Assembly (NCBI GenBank): GCA_963920705.1
Contig: OY987226.1
Span: 4,404,501-4,468,500 of the forward strand
Source of the DNA: Odiellus spinosus
Taxonomy: Eukaryota; Arthropoda; Arachnida; Opiliones; Phalangiidae
DNA length: 64,000 nt
Direction: 5' to 3'
In this document: one piece after another, positions 11,476-22,990 of the stretch
Layout: every line of letters starts with the position of its first letter
Numbering within the stretch: position 1 is the first letter of the stretch
Program-made: the position numbers and the translations under genes
Notes under the pieces: model-generated
The model's input: the letters and a program-made list of their open reading frames with translations, nothing else
Told to the model about the DNA's origin: nothing
Database searches by the model: none

Positions 11476-13064
11476 AGTATCATGAAAGCCCGCCTTAAAG
11501 ATGAATTGGTTTCTAGCTTTCCACGACCTGAAAACTCGAAAGAACTCTGTCTATATATAGAGCTTTTGAGGGTGAGGACTATGGTTGGGGTTGAAGTTGA
11601 GGGTGAAAGAAAAAGCTATCATAGATAGTTTTTATTTGGAGAAATTTCTCAGATAAAAATAAGACTCTTCTGGAAAGAGAAGGATGGGGAGTGAGAGCTA
11701 AAGAGCTTCGTTGATCCGTAAAGAAATAACAGAACCTTTCGCTAAAGAAATATAAAATAACAAGATGGTTCGTTACGTATTATCTTAATTAACTCGAGGA
11801 ATTATTTTCCCTCACTCGAATTCGTATAATTTTAATTAATTGGATAAAATCTACTAAATTCTGATGTATATTATCCGTTTGATTAAATATATACAATTTT
11901 TCATTCGAGTTAACTTATTCGAAGATAAAGTAAAAAACCTAATCCATATCCGATTTTATCCAAAGATGGCCTTATCTTAGAATATTATCCGCGTTATACG
12001 TTCGGATAAAAAAATTCCTAAAAAATAACGAATAAAAATATGATTTAAAATCTTAGTTTCGTTGTTTTATTTATATTCTTCGAATTAAAAGTCAATTTGA
12101 AATATTTTTCTTACATTTTAGACTAATTCTGGAAATGTGTATTTTTTTATCCATCGTTATACGTTTGAATACGAGTAATTTATTCGTAGATAAAGCGCCA
12201 AACGCTTATCTTCGGGTAAACCTTATACATTTAACAATTATACGAATATACAAATTTCATTCTTTAAACCCAAAAGCTTGGTTTTTATTGTTTTATTTAT
12301 ATTCTTCGAATTGTAAGAAATATATTTTATACTACCAGTAAATTTTCTTATCCATTGTTATACGTTTCAATACGTTTATCTTTGGATAAACCCTGCATCC
12401 ATAAATATCAGAAAAAATATGAAAAACAGATACCGAGCAACAGAATGTGCATCTATTTAAAAGTTAGTTTGAAAAGTATCAAATTATATTCTTCGTATCA
12501 GATTTAGCTTTAATATTTTTCGAAAAATATTTCTCCCGAATTTTACTCGTTTATCTTATTATCTTCTTTATTTAATTATAATTTAATTGTTTCTTAATGC
12601 AATTAATTAATGGAATTATTCTTACCTATGTGCGCCCATATATATCAATTTCCTATTGCGCCTGTAGAAGTGTTTCAACAGCCGCGCTTGGTGATCAGAG
12701 AGAAGCCGACATCTTCTTGATTTCGGGGCGATTTACAGCATAATCAAATATCTTTTAATTATTATTATTTAAAACTACAATAATAATTTCATTTTTATTG
12801 GATTTAAGATTAATAAGACAACAATATCCTCTTAAATCCCAAAGATAAAGGATTTATATAAAGCAAATAAAAATAGCAATATTATTTATATTATTTTATA
12901 ATCTAACGGCAAACACGTCCACTTCGGACCAAAGTGATAACCAACAAAGACCCACGTGGTTGTCTGCCTATTCTTTACGTGGTTTTGTTGGTTCCTACTT
13001 TTGCCCGCACTGTTTCGGCCGTTAGAGGACGCTTATGAAAGCCATGATTTGTTATCTTTATCTA
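11476..13064. other. Very AT-rich, degenerate repeats, no gene
   Basis: From about 11870 to 12400 the phrases ttatccatcgttatacgttt and tattcttcgaatt recur three times with heavy divergence, suggesting an old local duplication. No coding frame or splice-supported exon was found. Confidence 0.45.
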
Positions 13065-13068
13065 TTAA

Positions 13069-13501
13069 AGGGAGAATGCAACCTAATTACAAGTGATTTT
13101 TTATCGATTCCTTATCGTTTAAATAGGCCTAATCCATCGATAAAAAGTTTAAAATACAAATATTAAACTAGAAATAAATTTAAAACTTACCCTGAAAATA
13201 GGCTTAGCGGGATTGATGGAGATCCTGAATCGCGTCCGTGTAAGGTCTAGCGACCAATGAGCGAAGGCCCGTCGTTCACGCGAGATCTCCACGAGACTTA
13301 CGTCGCGCGCGATTGGTCGCTAGACCTTACACGCGAGGAAATCAGGAGCTCCATGAATCCCACTAAGCCTATTTTCAGGGTAAGTTTTAAATTTATTTCT
13401 AGTTTAATATTTGTTTGTAAATTTTTTAAATAGTGGATTAGGCCTATTTAAACAATAAGGAATCGATAAAAAATCACTTGTTCTTAGGTTGCATCCTCCC
13501 T
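13069..13501. mobile_element. TTAA MITE family H2, copy a
   Basis: It starts AGGGAGAATGCAACCTAATT and ends with its inverse, between TTAA sites (13065-13068, 13502-13505). Internal inverted blocks include aggcctaatccatcgataaa, aaactagaaataaatttaaa and ataggcttagcgggatt. It shares the terminal decamer with H1 but not the interior. Other copies are at 48.5, 52.8 and 54.1 kb, with fragments at 16.8 and 23.6 kb. Confidence 0.88.
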
Positions 13502-13505
13502 TTAA

Positions 13506-14097
13506 GATTCTCAAGAGTCTTAGAACACGGGAACAGCGTAACAAATTCTATTATTTTAACTGAAACCCAGTTTTAAGGGATGGAGCTAAATATGTGTGGA
13601 TCTAGCGAAAACGGTAGGCCACTTCAATTTCCTCCGCCAGAAGAAATAAGTCTCGGGTTGGCTAAAATTCCCATTTGATATTGTAGCGTACTCGGCCTTA
13701 AGAGATTAAAGGACCCCTCCCACATTTTCCACCCACTTTTTTTTCCACTCCTTCTTCCTCCCGCAATCGTCCTCTCAACGGCTATAACAAGGTAAAGAAG
13801 GTCCAAGCGTGGTCTATAATTTATTTTAGCTTCATACTAAGGTTGACTGTTGCTTTTTTTCGTGATATAGTAGTATTAGTAGTATTATCTAATATATATA
13901 TACTAATTATTATACAGTTAATTCATTAAATAATTGAAATATTCTTGTAATAACAGTTTAAGGCTGAATTTACCAATGACGACCCATTTGATAAACTTAT
14001 TTGAACTTCAAATATATGCCCACAATAAGTTCAACTAAATTTAGTAGGCCCATAGGCATAAAATGTTGATTGGGGGCATTATTAAATATATTATTAC
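13506..14097. other. Non-coding, no recognised feature
   Basis: A 60-codon frame on the minus strand (13624-13806) has no recognisable feature. Otherwise empty. Confidence 0.4.
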
Positions 14098-14102
14098 TGA
14101 TC

Positions 14103-14608
14103 CAGGGTTCGTATACACGACCTGGTAAACCTGGAAAAGTCAGCAAATTTGGAAAGTGGCCCCAAAGGTCAGGGAAAAGTCAGGGAATTTGGAAAGTGGC
14201 CCCAAAGGTCAGGGAAAAGTCAGGGAATTTGTAAAGTGGCCCCAAAGGTCAGGGAAAAGTCAGGGAATTTGGAAAAGTCAGCAAATTTGTAAAGTGGCCC
14301 CAAAGGTCAGGGAAAAGTCAGCAAATTTGGAAAGTGGCCCCAAAGGTCAGGGAAAAGTCAGGGAATTTGAAATAGCCCAAATGGTCAGAGAAAATATTTG
14401 CCTAAAGATTCAAATTGTTTCTCATATTCTGAGTAAACTATCAGCTGACCCCGATGTCGAATAAAATGTGGGAATTGCCAGCAGCTCGCTCGTAAGAATA
14501 TATTCATGAAAAAAGTATTAAAATTGGTTAGGGAAATTATTTAGAAATGGTCAGGGAAAACCTGGAAAAGTCAGGGAAATTAACTTCCAAAATTTTGTAC
14601 GAACCCTG
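14103..14608. mobile_element. MITE family J, copy 2, with internal ~35-bp repeats
   Basis: The terminus CAGGGTTCGTA is mirrored by tacgaaccctg at 14598-14608. The 5-bp direct repeat tgatc flanks it (14098-14102, 14609-14613). The left half holds about five units of ggccccaaaggtcagggaaa spaced by roughly 35 bp, with some 19-bp part-units. The open frame across it is a product of the repeats. Confidence 0.88.
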
Positions 14609-14613
14609 TGATC

Positions 14614-15192
14614 CCTTTTGCCATTTAGGAGCAAAACCAAATTTAATTTAAGGAGGCAGGATATCTTTTTGAAGGGCATTACCACCTGATACCCCCATAC
14701 CGACATTGAATGATATTATCAATACCTATAAAATCGTCAGATCTCTTGTTACTGTAATATTATGGCCTTCGCCATTCTGTTGTCCATGAGTCTGTAGAAG
14801 CTTGGACAGGGACCGTCTTTCTCTTCCTGCACATCCACGAAGAGCTTTTTGCCTTTTTTTTTTCTTAGGGCCAATTTTTCGTTTTGGCTTTTGAGGGCAG
14901 AGGATTTTCTTAGGATTCATCTACCGGTGATGAGACTTAGACGTCTCCTAGCTATATAGATTTATATTTTACTTTTACTTCACTTTCTTCTGGCGCGACG
15001 CGGTCCCTATTGCCCAAGCTACTTAGCCCTCCCCCTATTTGAAGCCCATATCTAGACCATCACGAAAGGCCCAAAAGTAAACATCTAGACCTAAAATGCT
15101 ATTTGCTCTTCTTTTATTTTTCTCGCCTTTTTTTCTTAAAATGAATCAAAAGGCCAAGTCTTATCAAAACTACGACTTTTTAGATGTTTCAT
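14614..15192. other. Non-coding, no recognised feature
   Basis: Short lysine-rich minus-strand frame at 14726-14920, without a recognisable domain. Confidence 0.4.
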
Positions 15193-15484
15193 CAAGAAGG
15201 ATCAAATAAGGAGAGGAAAAGTGGGAACGGCGCGGCTCCTACTGCATCGGCCTAAACTCCCACTCTGGGAGAACGGGGGACAGACGGGGGTAGAGATGCT
15301 TCGTGGTAAAATGTTGTCGCGTGGATAAAACGAATCCTTTATGAGACGCGCTAGCTAGCGACCACGTGACAACAGTTTACCTCGAGAATTTCCTATCCCC
15401 CCTTTCCACCCGAGTGGGAGGTTGGCTCTTCTCTCTCTAACTCAACGCAGCCCCACTTTTCCTCTCCTTATCTGATCCTTCTTG
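15193..15484. mobile_element. MITE family E, copy 1 (7-bp TSD)
   Basis: Family E begins CAAGAAGGATCAGACAAGGA (aaataagga here) and ends with the inverse. The interior carries cccactctgggagaacgggg and an inverted cacccgagtgggaggttggc. The 7-bp target duplication is gtttcat (15186-15192, 15485-15491). Confidence 0.92.
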
Positions 15485-15507
15485 GTTTCATCAAAGGGGA
15501 ACTTTAA

Positions 15508-15565
15508 GTAGACACGAAAACCTGGCTCGATTCGGGCCTTGTTAGTAGAGCTCGGAATCGGATAA
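15508..15565. repeat. Family N fragment (satellite-related)
   Basis: The phrase agtagacacgaaaacctgg, then ctcgattcgggccttg, is nearly repeated at 58.97-59.02 kb, and the latter part matches the 0.2-1.6 kb satellite monomer. Confidence 0.55.
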
Positions 15566-15654
15566 TGAATAACTGGGGATATTCATTGTTAACGATATTT
15601 TAATCTCGGATAAATTGTTAATATAAAACCACAAATTATACAAACAGACGTGTA

Positions 15655-16567
15655 TCAATTTCTCAATTTCTCAAATTTCTCAATATCCCATTTTCTCAAT
15701 ATTTCTCAGAATTTCTCAGAATTTCTCTGAATTTCTCAGAATTTCTCAGAATTTCTCTGAATTTCTCTGAATTTCTCTGAATTTCTCTGAATTTCTCTGA
15801 ATTTCTCTGAATTTCTCTGAATTTCTCTGAATTTCTCTGAATTTCTCTGAATTTCTCTGAATTTCTCTGAATTTCTCTGAATTTCTCTGAATTTCTCTGA
15901 ATTTCTCTGAATTTCTCTGAATTTCTCTGAATTTCTCTGAATTTCTCTGAATTTCTCTGAATTTCTCTGAATTTCTCTGAATTTCTCTGAATTTCTCTGA
16001 ATTTCTCTGAATTTCTCTGAATTTCTCTGAATTTCTCTGAATTTCTCTGAATTTCTCTGAATTTCTCTGAATTTCTCTGAATTTCTCTGAATTTCTCTGA
16101 ATTTCTCTGAATTTCTCTGAATTTCTCTGAATTTCTCTGAATTTCTCTGAATTTCTCTGAATTTCTCTGAATTTCTCTGAATTTCTCTGAATTTCTCTGA
16201 ATTTCTCTGAATTTCTCTGAATTTCTCTGAATTTCTCTGAATTTCTCTGAATTTCTCTGAATTTCTCTGAATTTCTCTGAATTTCTCTGAATTTCTCTGA
16301 ATTTCTCTGAATTTCTCTGAATTTCTCTGAATTTCTCTGAATTTCTCTGAATTTCTCTGAATTTCTCTGAATTTCTCTGAATTTCTCTGAATTTCTCTGA
16401 ATTTCTCTGAATTTCTCTGAATTTCTCTGAATTTCTCTGAATTTCTCTGAATTTCTCTGAATTTCTCTGAATTTCTCTGAATTTCTCTGAATTTCTCTGA
16501 ATTTCTCTGAATTTCTCTGAATTTCTCTGAATTTCTCTGAATTTCTCTGAATTTCTCTGAATTTCTC
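15655..16567. repeat. 10-bp minisatellite (atttctctga)n
   Basis: After a few degenerate units (atttctcaga, caatatttct), the decamer atttctctga repeats without change for at least 84 copies from 15721 to 16560. Because 10 is not a multiple of 3, all three frames cycle and no stop occurs on the minus strand. The long Glu/Arg/Phe-rich frames there are artefacts. Confidence 0.97.
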
Positions 16568-16629
16568 CCGTTTGAACTTTGGTCTTTCATTCAAAAATTG
16601 GTTGCAAAAATAACAAATTATTATTTCGA

Positions 16630-16792
16630 TAAGTTATGTCCCGGAATAGGCATGTCCTCGAAAAAGTCGATTTTAACGTTATTTCTATGGGAAAATGGAG
16701 CGTTTTGATTGGATAATAACTGACTATTTTAAGAAAATTGAAATTGCATTACAGATGATGATGGGCCCCATAACATTGAACTCGCTACAAAT
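16630..16792 (-). repeat. Dispersed repeat family O, copy 1
   Basis: Reverse complement of 29765-29905. Shared phrases are the inverse of ctgtaatgcaattt, tcagaacgctccatttcc and aaaatcgactctttcgagga. Confidence 0.65.
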
Positions 16793-16975
16793 AAGTTATT
16801 TTTTAGTCAATATTCCTTATTGTCTAAATAGGCTAATCCACCGGTAAAAAAAATTAAAAACAAATATCAAACTAGAAATAAATTTAAAACTTACATCAAA
16901 TTAGGCTTAACTCCCCGCATAAGGACCAATGGACATGGCTCTTATAAAGGGGAATGCACGATGTCCATGATCAAT
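16793..16975. repeat. Family H2 fragment
   Basis: Carries ttccttattgtctaaatagg, aaactagaaataaatttaaa and attaggcttaactcc, i.e. the left arm of H2. The right arm is missing. Confidence 0.65.
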
Positions 16976-17419
16976 GTCATTTGTTGCGTGCAAATGTAAT
17001 TAAATATAATCAAAATGAATTAAATGGTAACAGGGGCCCTTTAATTGCGTTTTACCATTTGAAAAACATTGGATAAAAAACCCCACTAAATATAAAAGGA
17101 AAAATCAGAAGCATTTCCAGTCCTTTACCATGCCATAGAGTTTAACAATAATGTAAAATGTTGCCTTCCACAATCCTTCAAGAGTTTCGCCAACTGAGTA
17201 AAGAAAAAATAAAAAAGTTTCCCTTTTTGCGGTTCAAGAAGTTGACGTCGACAAAAAAATCTTTGTTCTTTTGGCTTTTTTTATTTTTTGGCAACCAAGT
17301 CAACCAACATTCTTATTTTGGGGTACTTTTTTTCTGAGGCAGTAAAGTTACATTTGGGGGAAAGAGAAAATTCTGTAGACATTTATTTATTGATAACTAG
17401 TTCGGACGTTAAGTATACA
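16976..17419. other. Non-coding, no recognised feature
   Basis: Sequence between the H2 fragment and the foldback element. No gene seen. Confidence 0.4.
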
Positions 17420-17464
17420 CGAGTATGGGGCGCCAAACAGGACATAATTCAGGTTTTATCTTCA

Positions 17465-18660
17465 TATATTTCTAGTTTAAAAAATATATTTCTAGTTTAA
17501 CAAATATATTTCTAGTTTAAAAAATATATTTCTAGTTTAACAAATATATTTCTAGTTTAACAAATATATTTCTAGTTTAAAAAATATATTTCTAGTTTAT
17601 CAAGTTTAGGTTCGTATATATCAAGTTTAGCTTCGCATATATCAAGTTTACCTTCGTATATATCAAGTTTAGCTTCGCATATATCAAGTTTACCTTCGTA
17701 TACATCACGTTTACCTTCGTATATATCAAGTTTAGGTTCGTATATATCAAGTTTAGCTTCGCATATATCAAGTTTACCTTCGTATATATCAAGTTTACCT
17801 TCGTATATATCAAGTTTACCTTCGTATATATCAAGTTTACCTTCGTATATATCAAGTTTACCTTCGTATATATCAAGTTTACCTTCGTATATATCAAGTT
17901 TAGCTTCGTATATATCAAGTTTAGCTTCGTATATATCAAGTTTAGCTTCGTATATATCAAGTTTACCTTCGTATATATCAAGTTTACCTTCGTATATATC
18001 AAGTTTAGCTTCGCATATATCAAGTTTACCTTCGTATATATCAAGTTTAGCTTCGTATATATCAAGTTTAGCTTCGTATATATCAAGTTTAGCTTCGTAT
18101 ATATCAAGTTTAGCTTCGTATATATCAAGTTTAGCTTCGTATATTTCTAGTTTAGCTTCGTATATTTCTAGTTTAGCTTCGTATATTTCTAGTTTAGATT
18201 CGTATATTTCTAGTTTAGCTTCGTATATTTCTAGTTTAGCTTCGTATATTTCTAGTTTAGCTTCGTATATTTCTAGTTTAGCTTCGTATATTTCTAGTTT
18301 AGCTTCGTATATTTCAAGTTTAGCTTTGTATATTTCTAGTTTAGATTCGTATATTTCTAGTTTAGCTTCGTATATTTCTAGTTTAGCTTCGTATATTTCT
18401 AGTTTAGCTTCGTATATTTCTAGTTTAGATTCGTATATTTCTAGTTTAGATTCGTATATTTCTAGTTTAGATTCGTATATTTCTAGTTTAGATTCGTATA
18501 TTTCTAGTTTAACTTCGTATATTTCTAGTTTAACTTCGTATATTTCTAGTTTAACTTCGTATATTTCTAGTTTAACTTCGTATATTTCTAGTTTAACTTC
18601 GTATATTACTAGTTTAACTTCGTATATTACTAGTTTAACTTCGTATATTACTAGTTTAAA
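17465..18660. repeat. Left-arm minisatellite (20-bp then 18-bp units)
   Basis: About seven 20-bp units (aaaatatatttctagttta) are followed by about sixty 18-bp units. Unit variants change along the array in runs: first tatcaagttta(c/g)cttcg, then tttctagtttagcttcg, tttctagtttaacttcg, and finally ttactagtttaacttcg. Confidence 0.93.
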
Positions 18661-18774
18661 CAGTTTATAATATAACGAAATAGAAAAAGGAAAGTAATTA
18701 ATTTTATTGGTGCCGAAAACAACAGATTTACATTAATTGTAGAACAGAATGTGTTGTCTTATGCAGACACCACG

Positions 18775-19153
18775 CAGGGTTGCCACAGGTCAGGGAAAAC
18801 AGGGAAAAGTCAGGGAATTTGAAAAGAACCAAAAAAGTCAGGGAAAAATCAGGAAATTTTAAGATATTTTAAAAAGTCAGGGAAATGTCAAGGAATTTAA
18901 AGATCTTTCAAGAAGCCAGGAAATTCCAATCATCTGTGAAAAAGATTTGAAGCCGACCGTGTCAGTTGTATAGATTAAAACAAAGACAAGCGTGCAAAAG
19001 GTTTGGCGAACGCAATTGCAAAATAATATAAAAATAAAAGGTTCAAAATTGGGTAGTATGAGCTGAAACGGTCAAGGAAAATCGTTGGAAAAGGTCCGGG
19101 AAAAACCTGGAAAAGTCAGGGAATTTGTATTTGAAAAAAATGTGGCAACCCTG
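18775..19153. mobile_element. M-family element forming the foldback loop
   Basis: It starts CAGGGTTGCCACAGGTCAGG and ends tgtggcaaccctg. The interior (agatctttcaagaagccagg, gtgtcagttgtatagatt, attgggtagta) matches the copies at 51.2-52.4, 61.2-61.5 and 63.0 kb. Its flanks here are inverted copies of each other (cagacaccacg / cgtggtgtctg), not direct repeats. Confidence 0.85.
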
Positions 19154-19261
19154 CGTGGTGTCTGCATAAGACAACACATTCTGTTCTACAATTAATGTAA
19201 ATCTGTTGTTTTCGGCACCAATAAAATTAATTACACTTTCCTTTTTCTATTTCGTTATATT

Positions 19262-19750
19262 ATAAACTGTTTAAACTAGTAATATACGAAGTTAAACTAG
19301 AAATATACGAATCTAAACTAGAAATACACGAAGTTAAACTAGAAATACACGAATCTAAACTTGAAATATACGAACCTAAACTAGAAATATACGAAGCTAA
19401 ACTTGATATATGCGAAGCTAAACTTGATATATGCGAAGCTAAACTTGATATATGCGAAGCTAAACTTGATATATACGAAGCTAAACTTGATATATACGAA
19501 GCTAAACTTGATATATACGAAGCTAAACTTGATATATACGAAGCTAAACTTGATATATACGAAGCTAAACTTGATATATACGAAGCTAAACTTGATAAAC
19601 TAGAAATATATTTGTTAAACTAGAAATATATTTGTTAAACTAGAAATATATTTGTTAAACTAGAAATATATTTGTTAAACTAGAAATATATTTGTTAAAC
19701 TAGAAATATATTTGTTAAACTAGAAATATATTTGTTAAACTAGAAATATA
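19262..19750. repeat. Right-arm minisatellite (inverted, shorter)
   Basis: 18-bp units (gatatatacgaagctaaact) followed by eight 20-bp units (ctagaaatatatttgttaaa). It mirrors the left arm but has about half the length. Confidence 0.93.
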
Positions 19751-19795
19751 TGAAGATAAAACCTGAATTATGTCCTGTTTGGCGCCCCATACTCG

Positions 19796-20129
19796 CGTTG
19801 ATTCAAATAAGTTAAATGGACAGTAGAAAATATCTTTTAACAACGGTATATGAAGAGGAAACCCTAGTAAGAAATAAAAGCGTTCTATTTCGGTGATAGG
19901 AAAAAACCCGCGCTGTTTTAGACCAATAATTGTCCGGATGAAGAGTATCAGATATCTTATTTCGCTGATTTTTTAGAGATAATTCTTAGCCGCTTTCACA
20001 CTAAGGGCTTTTGAAAGGTCAAATTGGTAATTTTCTGAGTCAACTGTTAAATAAAGTGAGGCTATCACCATTTTCTTTTTCGAATGACTGAAGATTATAT
20101 TTTTAGTTTTATTATACTATTAAAACGCC
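19796..20129. other. Non-coding, C-like fragment
   Basis: gccgctttcacactaagggc near 19990 resembles a C-family terminus. Otherwise nothing is recognised. Confidence 0.4.
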
Positions 20130-21050
20130 ATATTCAAAATTTTATACCTCTGGGATGACGCGTTCTTAAGGAATTTTAAAACGAAAATGTCAAAATTAGA
20201 TTAAGTACTTTTACGAACAAGACCGCGCGAAAGTGACCTTATCACTTGTGTCAGAACGCCCGAGAGAGACTGTAGGGTCTACAATTTCCACGCGACCATA
20301 GTGATGACGTAGTATTGCGGGGAATGTTTTTTACTGTCGCGGTAATTATTTTACTGTCGCGGTAATTATTTTACTGTCGCGGTAATTATTTTACTGTCGC
20401 GGTAATTATTTTACTGTCGCGGTAATTATTTTACTGTCGCGGTAATTATTTTTACTGTCGCGGTAATTATTTTTACTGTCGCGGTAATTTTTTTTACTGT
20501 CGCGGTAATTATTTTTACTGTCGCGGTAATTTTTTTTACTGTCGCGGTAATTTTTTTTACTGTCGCGGTAATTTTTTTTACTGTCGCGGTAATTTTTTTT
20601 ACTGTCGCGGTAATTTTTTTTACTGTCGCGGTAATTTTTTTTACTGTCGCGGTAATTTTTTTTACTGTCGCGGTAATTTTTTTTACTGTCGCGGTAATTT
20701 TTTTTACTGTCGCGGTATTTTTTTTACTGTCGCGGTAATTTTCTTTACTGTCGCGGTAATTTTTTTTACTGTCGCGATAATTTTTTTACTGTCGCGATAA
20801 TTTTTTTACTGTCGCGATAATTTTTTTTACTGTCGCGATAATTTTTTTTACTGTCGCGATAATTTTTTTTACTGTCGCGATAATTTTTTTTACTATCGCG
20901 GTAATTTTTTTACTGTCGCGGTAATTTTTTCTATAAAATATGTATATATATATTTTGAATCGTTTTTTAACGATCTTTCCAAAAATGCTACTCAAATTCC
21001 ATTTGAAAAATCCCTGAAACAACTTAGAAAACTGAATCTTATTTAATCTA
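20130..21050 (+). repeat. Dispersed repeat family A, copy b
   Basis: Left part 20130-20330 matches 2.34-2.63 kb (ttttatacctctgggatgac, gaccgcgcgaaagtgacctt, gatgacgtagtattg). Right part 20936-21030 matches 3.09-3.18 kb (ttttaacgatctttcc). The two are separated by a tandem array that occupies the same place where copy a carries the L element. Confidence 0.78.
20325..20935. repeat. 20-22 bp minisatellite (ttactgtcgcggtaatt)n
   Basis: About 28 units of the palindromic core ttactgtcgcggtaa separated by T-rich spacers. The unit grows from 20 to 22 bp, and the core changes from cgcgg to cgcga and back along the array. The core occurs once in the other A copies, so the array arose by amplification inside A. 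Confidence 0.95.
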
Positions 21051-21472
21051 ATCTTTATGCAAATAAGCCTAATTGTTTTTCCGTTTTACCATCCCTTTAA
21101 GAATGTTTTTCTTATTGGTCTACGGTCTTTATTGCGTTTAAAGCAGCTTTAGGGGGAAACGAGCCTTACTTTTTCTAGTTTCCGTTTTGCCCAAAAAACT
21201 GTCTCCAAAGTGCAGGAAGTAGAAAATAATCTGTATTAATTTATTTTATTTTTGCTTCAACAACTTTGCGCAGACGTTACTGTTTTATTTTTCCTCATGC
21301 GGGATTGCCATAAATTTGTATATAGATAAGAAGTTAATATTATCTGAAACAAGATAACTATGTGATATAATTGATTTACATATGGCCCCCTTCTTTTTTT
21401 GGCCACGGTCTAAAAAAATAATATTATACAAAAAAAGATTGCTTCGCGCCCAAAAAATGTCTTTACTTACAA
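21051..21472. other. Non-coding, no recognised feature
   Basis: Nothing supported. Confidence 0.4.
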
Positions 21473-21809
21473 CAGAAGCCGATGAAACCCTCCTTTGAAG
21501 TCTACTACTCTAATGTTCGATATAGCGTTCCTCTCTGTATGGGTAAAATTCCCAATTTTACGAGATCGGAGGGGTCCTACTTCATACCCCCTGTCTACGG
21601 AAAATTGGAAATTCTCTCTCTCCACAAACGACGACGTTTTTTTGACGAACTCCGAGGCTGCTAGAGATATTCGCTCGACGAACTCCCGCTCCGAAAATAT
21701 CTACCGTTAGGAGGCGTACGAATCGCGCTTTTTGAAACTAACCCGTACAGAGAGGGGTAGACCAGATCAGGGAGTAATAGACTTCAAAGGAGGGTTTCAT
21801 CGGCTTCTG
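21473..21809. mobile_element. MITE family D, copy 3 (7-bp TSD)
   Basis: Full-length element in the orientation with the tctaatgttc end at left. Flanked by cttacaa (21466-21472) and cttataa (21810-21816), a 7-bp duplication with one change. Subfamily with ctttttgaaactaaccc. Confidence 0.92.
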
Positions 21810-22436
21810 CTTATAAGGAGACTACCGAGGTGTTGTCCAAAGTCTGCCAGAATGTAGACCTATCTAAGATATTAAAACCCCCAAAAGGAGGCGACGCACT
21901 ACCCATTAGTTTGGTCATGGCAACCGAAAATGTATTTGGCCATTAAGCACCTAGTAAAAATACTAGCCCATCATTTAAAACTAGCCAAAAGTCATCATCC
22001 CTGTCTACCTCGAATGATTTTGAGGAATTAAGGCGGGCCATAATGACGAACTCTTTGTCCACTTTCAATAAACTAATTTAATTCAATTAATTGAACTACC
22101 ATATAGGATATGGTTCATTATTTTGTTATTATTATGAATATCTTTATCCTTTACAATGTATAGACGCGTATCAACTTATTAAACCAGCCTTTCTGTTTTA
22201 AACAAGTGATTTAAATAATCTCAGCAACGCGCCAAAATTATCCTCTGTCGATTCTCCTTAAATCCTTAATCCTATTAGCATTTTTAATAAAACCCGGAGG
22301 AATCCCATTTTCTGCAGATTATGTTCTATATCGATAGCGCATAATTGAAGGGCAGCTCTTATTACTTCCTACATGGCTGAGAAACCATATTTTAATTTTA
22401 AAGTAATAGAATTTAATAATATTTACCAAGAATCCA
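21810..22436. repeat. Non-coding with a family G fragment (about 21935-22045)
   Basis: The phrases tagcccatcatttaaaacta, gtcatcatccctgtctacct and ggcgggcc match the middle of G. The remainder is unassigned. Confidence 0.5.
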
Positions 22437-22742
22437 TTCAGGTTCCATAAGAATATGGTAGCATAGCTTTAGCCTCTGGTACCATCCTCCCAAACTTTGT
22501 AACAAAAGTTCGTCCGCAATTTTCGCAACATTTGTACGCTTAGATCTTTTTTCGGTCGGCTCCATTTTTATTACCCAAAATATTATGTCAAGGTCGTTAG
22601 TGGCGCGGGTTAATAATAGATTTCAGGAGCGATTTACTTGAAAAATCGATTCTAAGCGGACGAACTTTTGCTACAAAGTTTGGGAGGATGTTTATTGAAT
22701 CGCGGCCCTCCTATATTCTTATGGAACCTGAATGGATTCTTG
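22437..22742. mobile_element. MITE family F, copy 2 (7-bp TSD)
   Basis: Starts CAAGAATCCATTCAGGTTCC and ends with the inverse. The duplication tatttac is at 22430-22436 and 22743-22749. The interior is the reverse complement of F1, including the ggtcggctccatttttatta-type block and the paired cctcccaaactttgta stems. Confidence 0.92.
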
Positions 22743-22759
22743 TATTTACTATAAACTCC

Positions 22760-22990
22760 ATACATTTTCCCCCCTCAGCAAAGGTCCGGGTGAATTTACC
22801 GGCGGATTCTGATTCGAGACACTCTAGCGGCCGCAGTCGCCGTGTAAATAGTTAAATCGGAAGCGCCACTCTGCGGAGAAATTGCGGAGTTGGGAGGGAA
22901 AACAATATAACCAAGCGCGGCCCGCCCTAATTCCATCCCTCTCTCGAGGAAGAGTCGAAATCATTCGACCCAGACAGTTAAATTTGTCGA
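22760..22990 (-). repeat. Family G fragment (reverse)
   Basis: Reverse complement of the right half of G1: cagcaaaggtccgggt, gattctgattcgagacactc, aatcggaagcgccactctg, ccaagcgcggcccgcc. Confidence 0.7.

Larger units (their letters stand above)
17420..19795. mobile_element. Giant foldback element with minisatellite arms
   Basis: The outer ends are inverted copies: cgagtatggggcgccaaaca at 17420 and its complement ending at 19795. The left arm (17420-18774) runs unique border, 20-bp units, 18-bp tatatcaagtttagcttc-type units, tatttctagtttagcttc-type units, then a unique inner border of about 115 bp. The right arm (19154-19795) shows the same blocks in mirrored order but with far fewer repeat units. 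The loop, 18775-19153, is an M-family element whose ends cagggttgccaca extend the palindrome. No target duplication could be identified and no protein is encoded. Foldback transposons with repetitive arms (Drosophila FB, Galileo) are the closest known architecture. Confidence 0.85.

Noticed and set aside
15736-16594. Two ~280-codon minus-strand frames rich in Glu, Arg, Asn, Ser
   Set aside because: They come entirely from the stop-free 10-bp repeat; two frames are open in parallel and there is no non-repeat domain.
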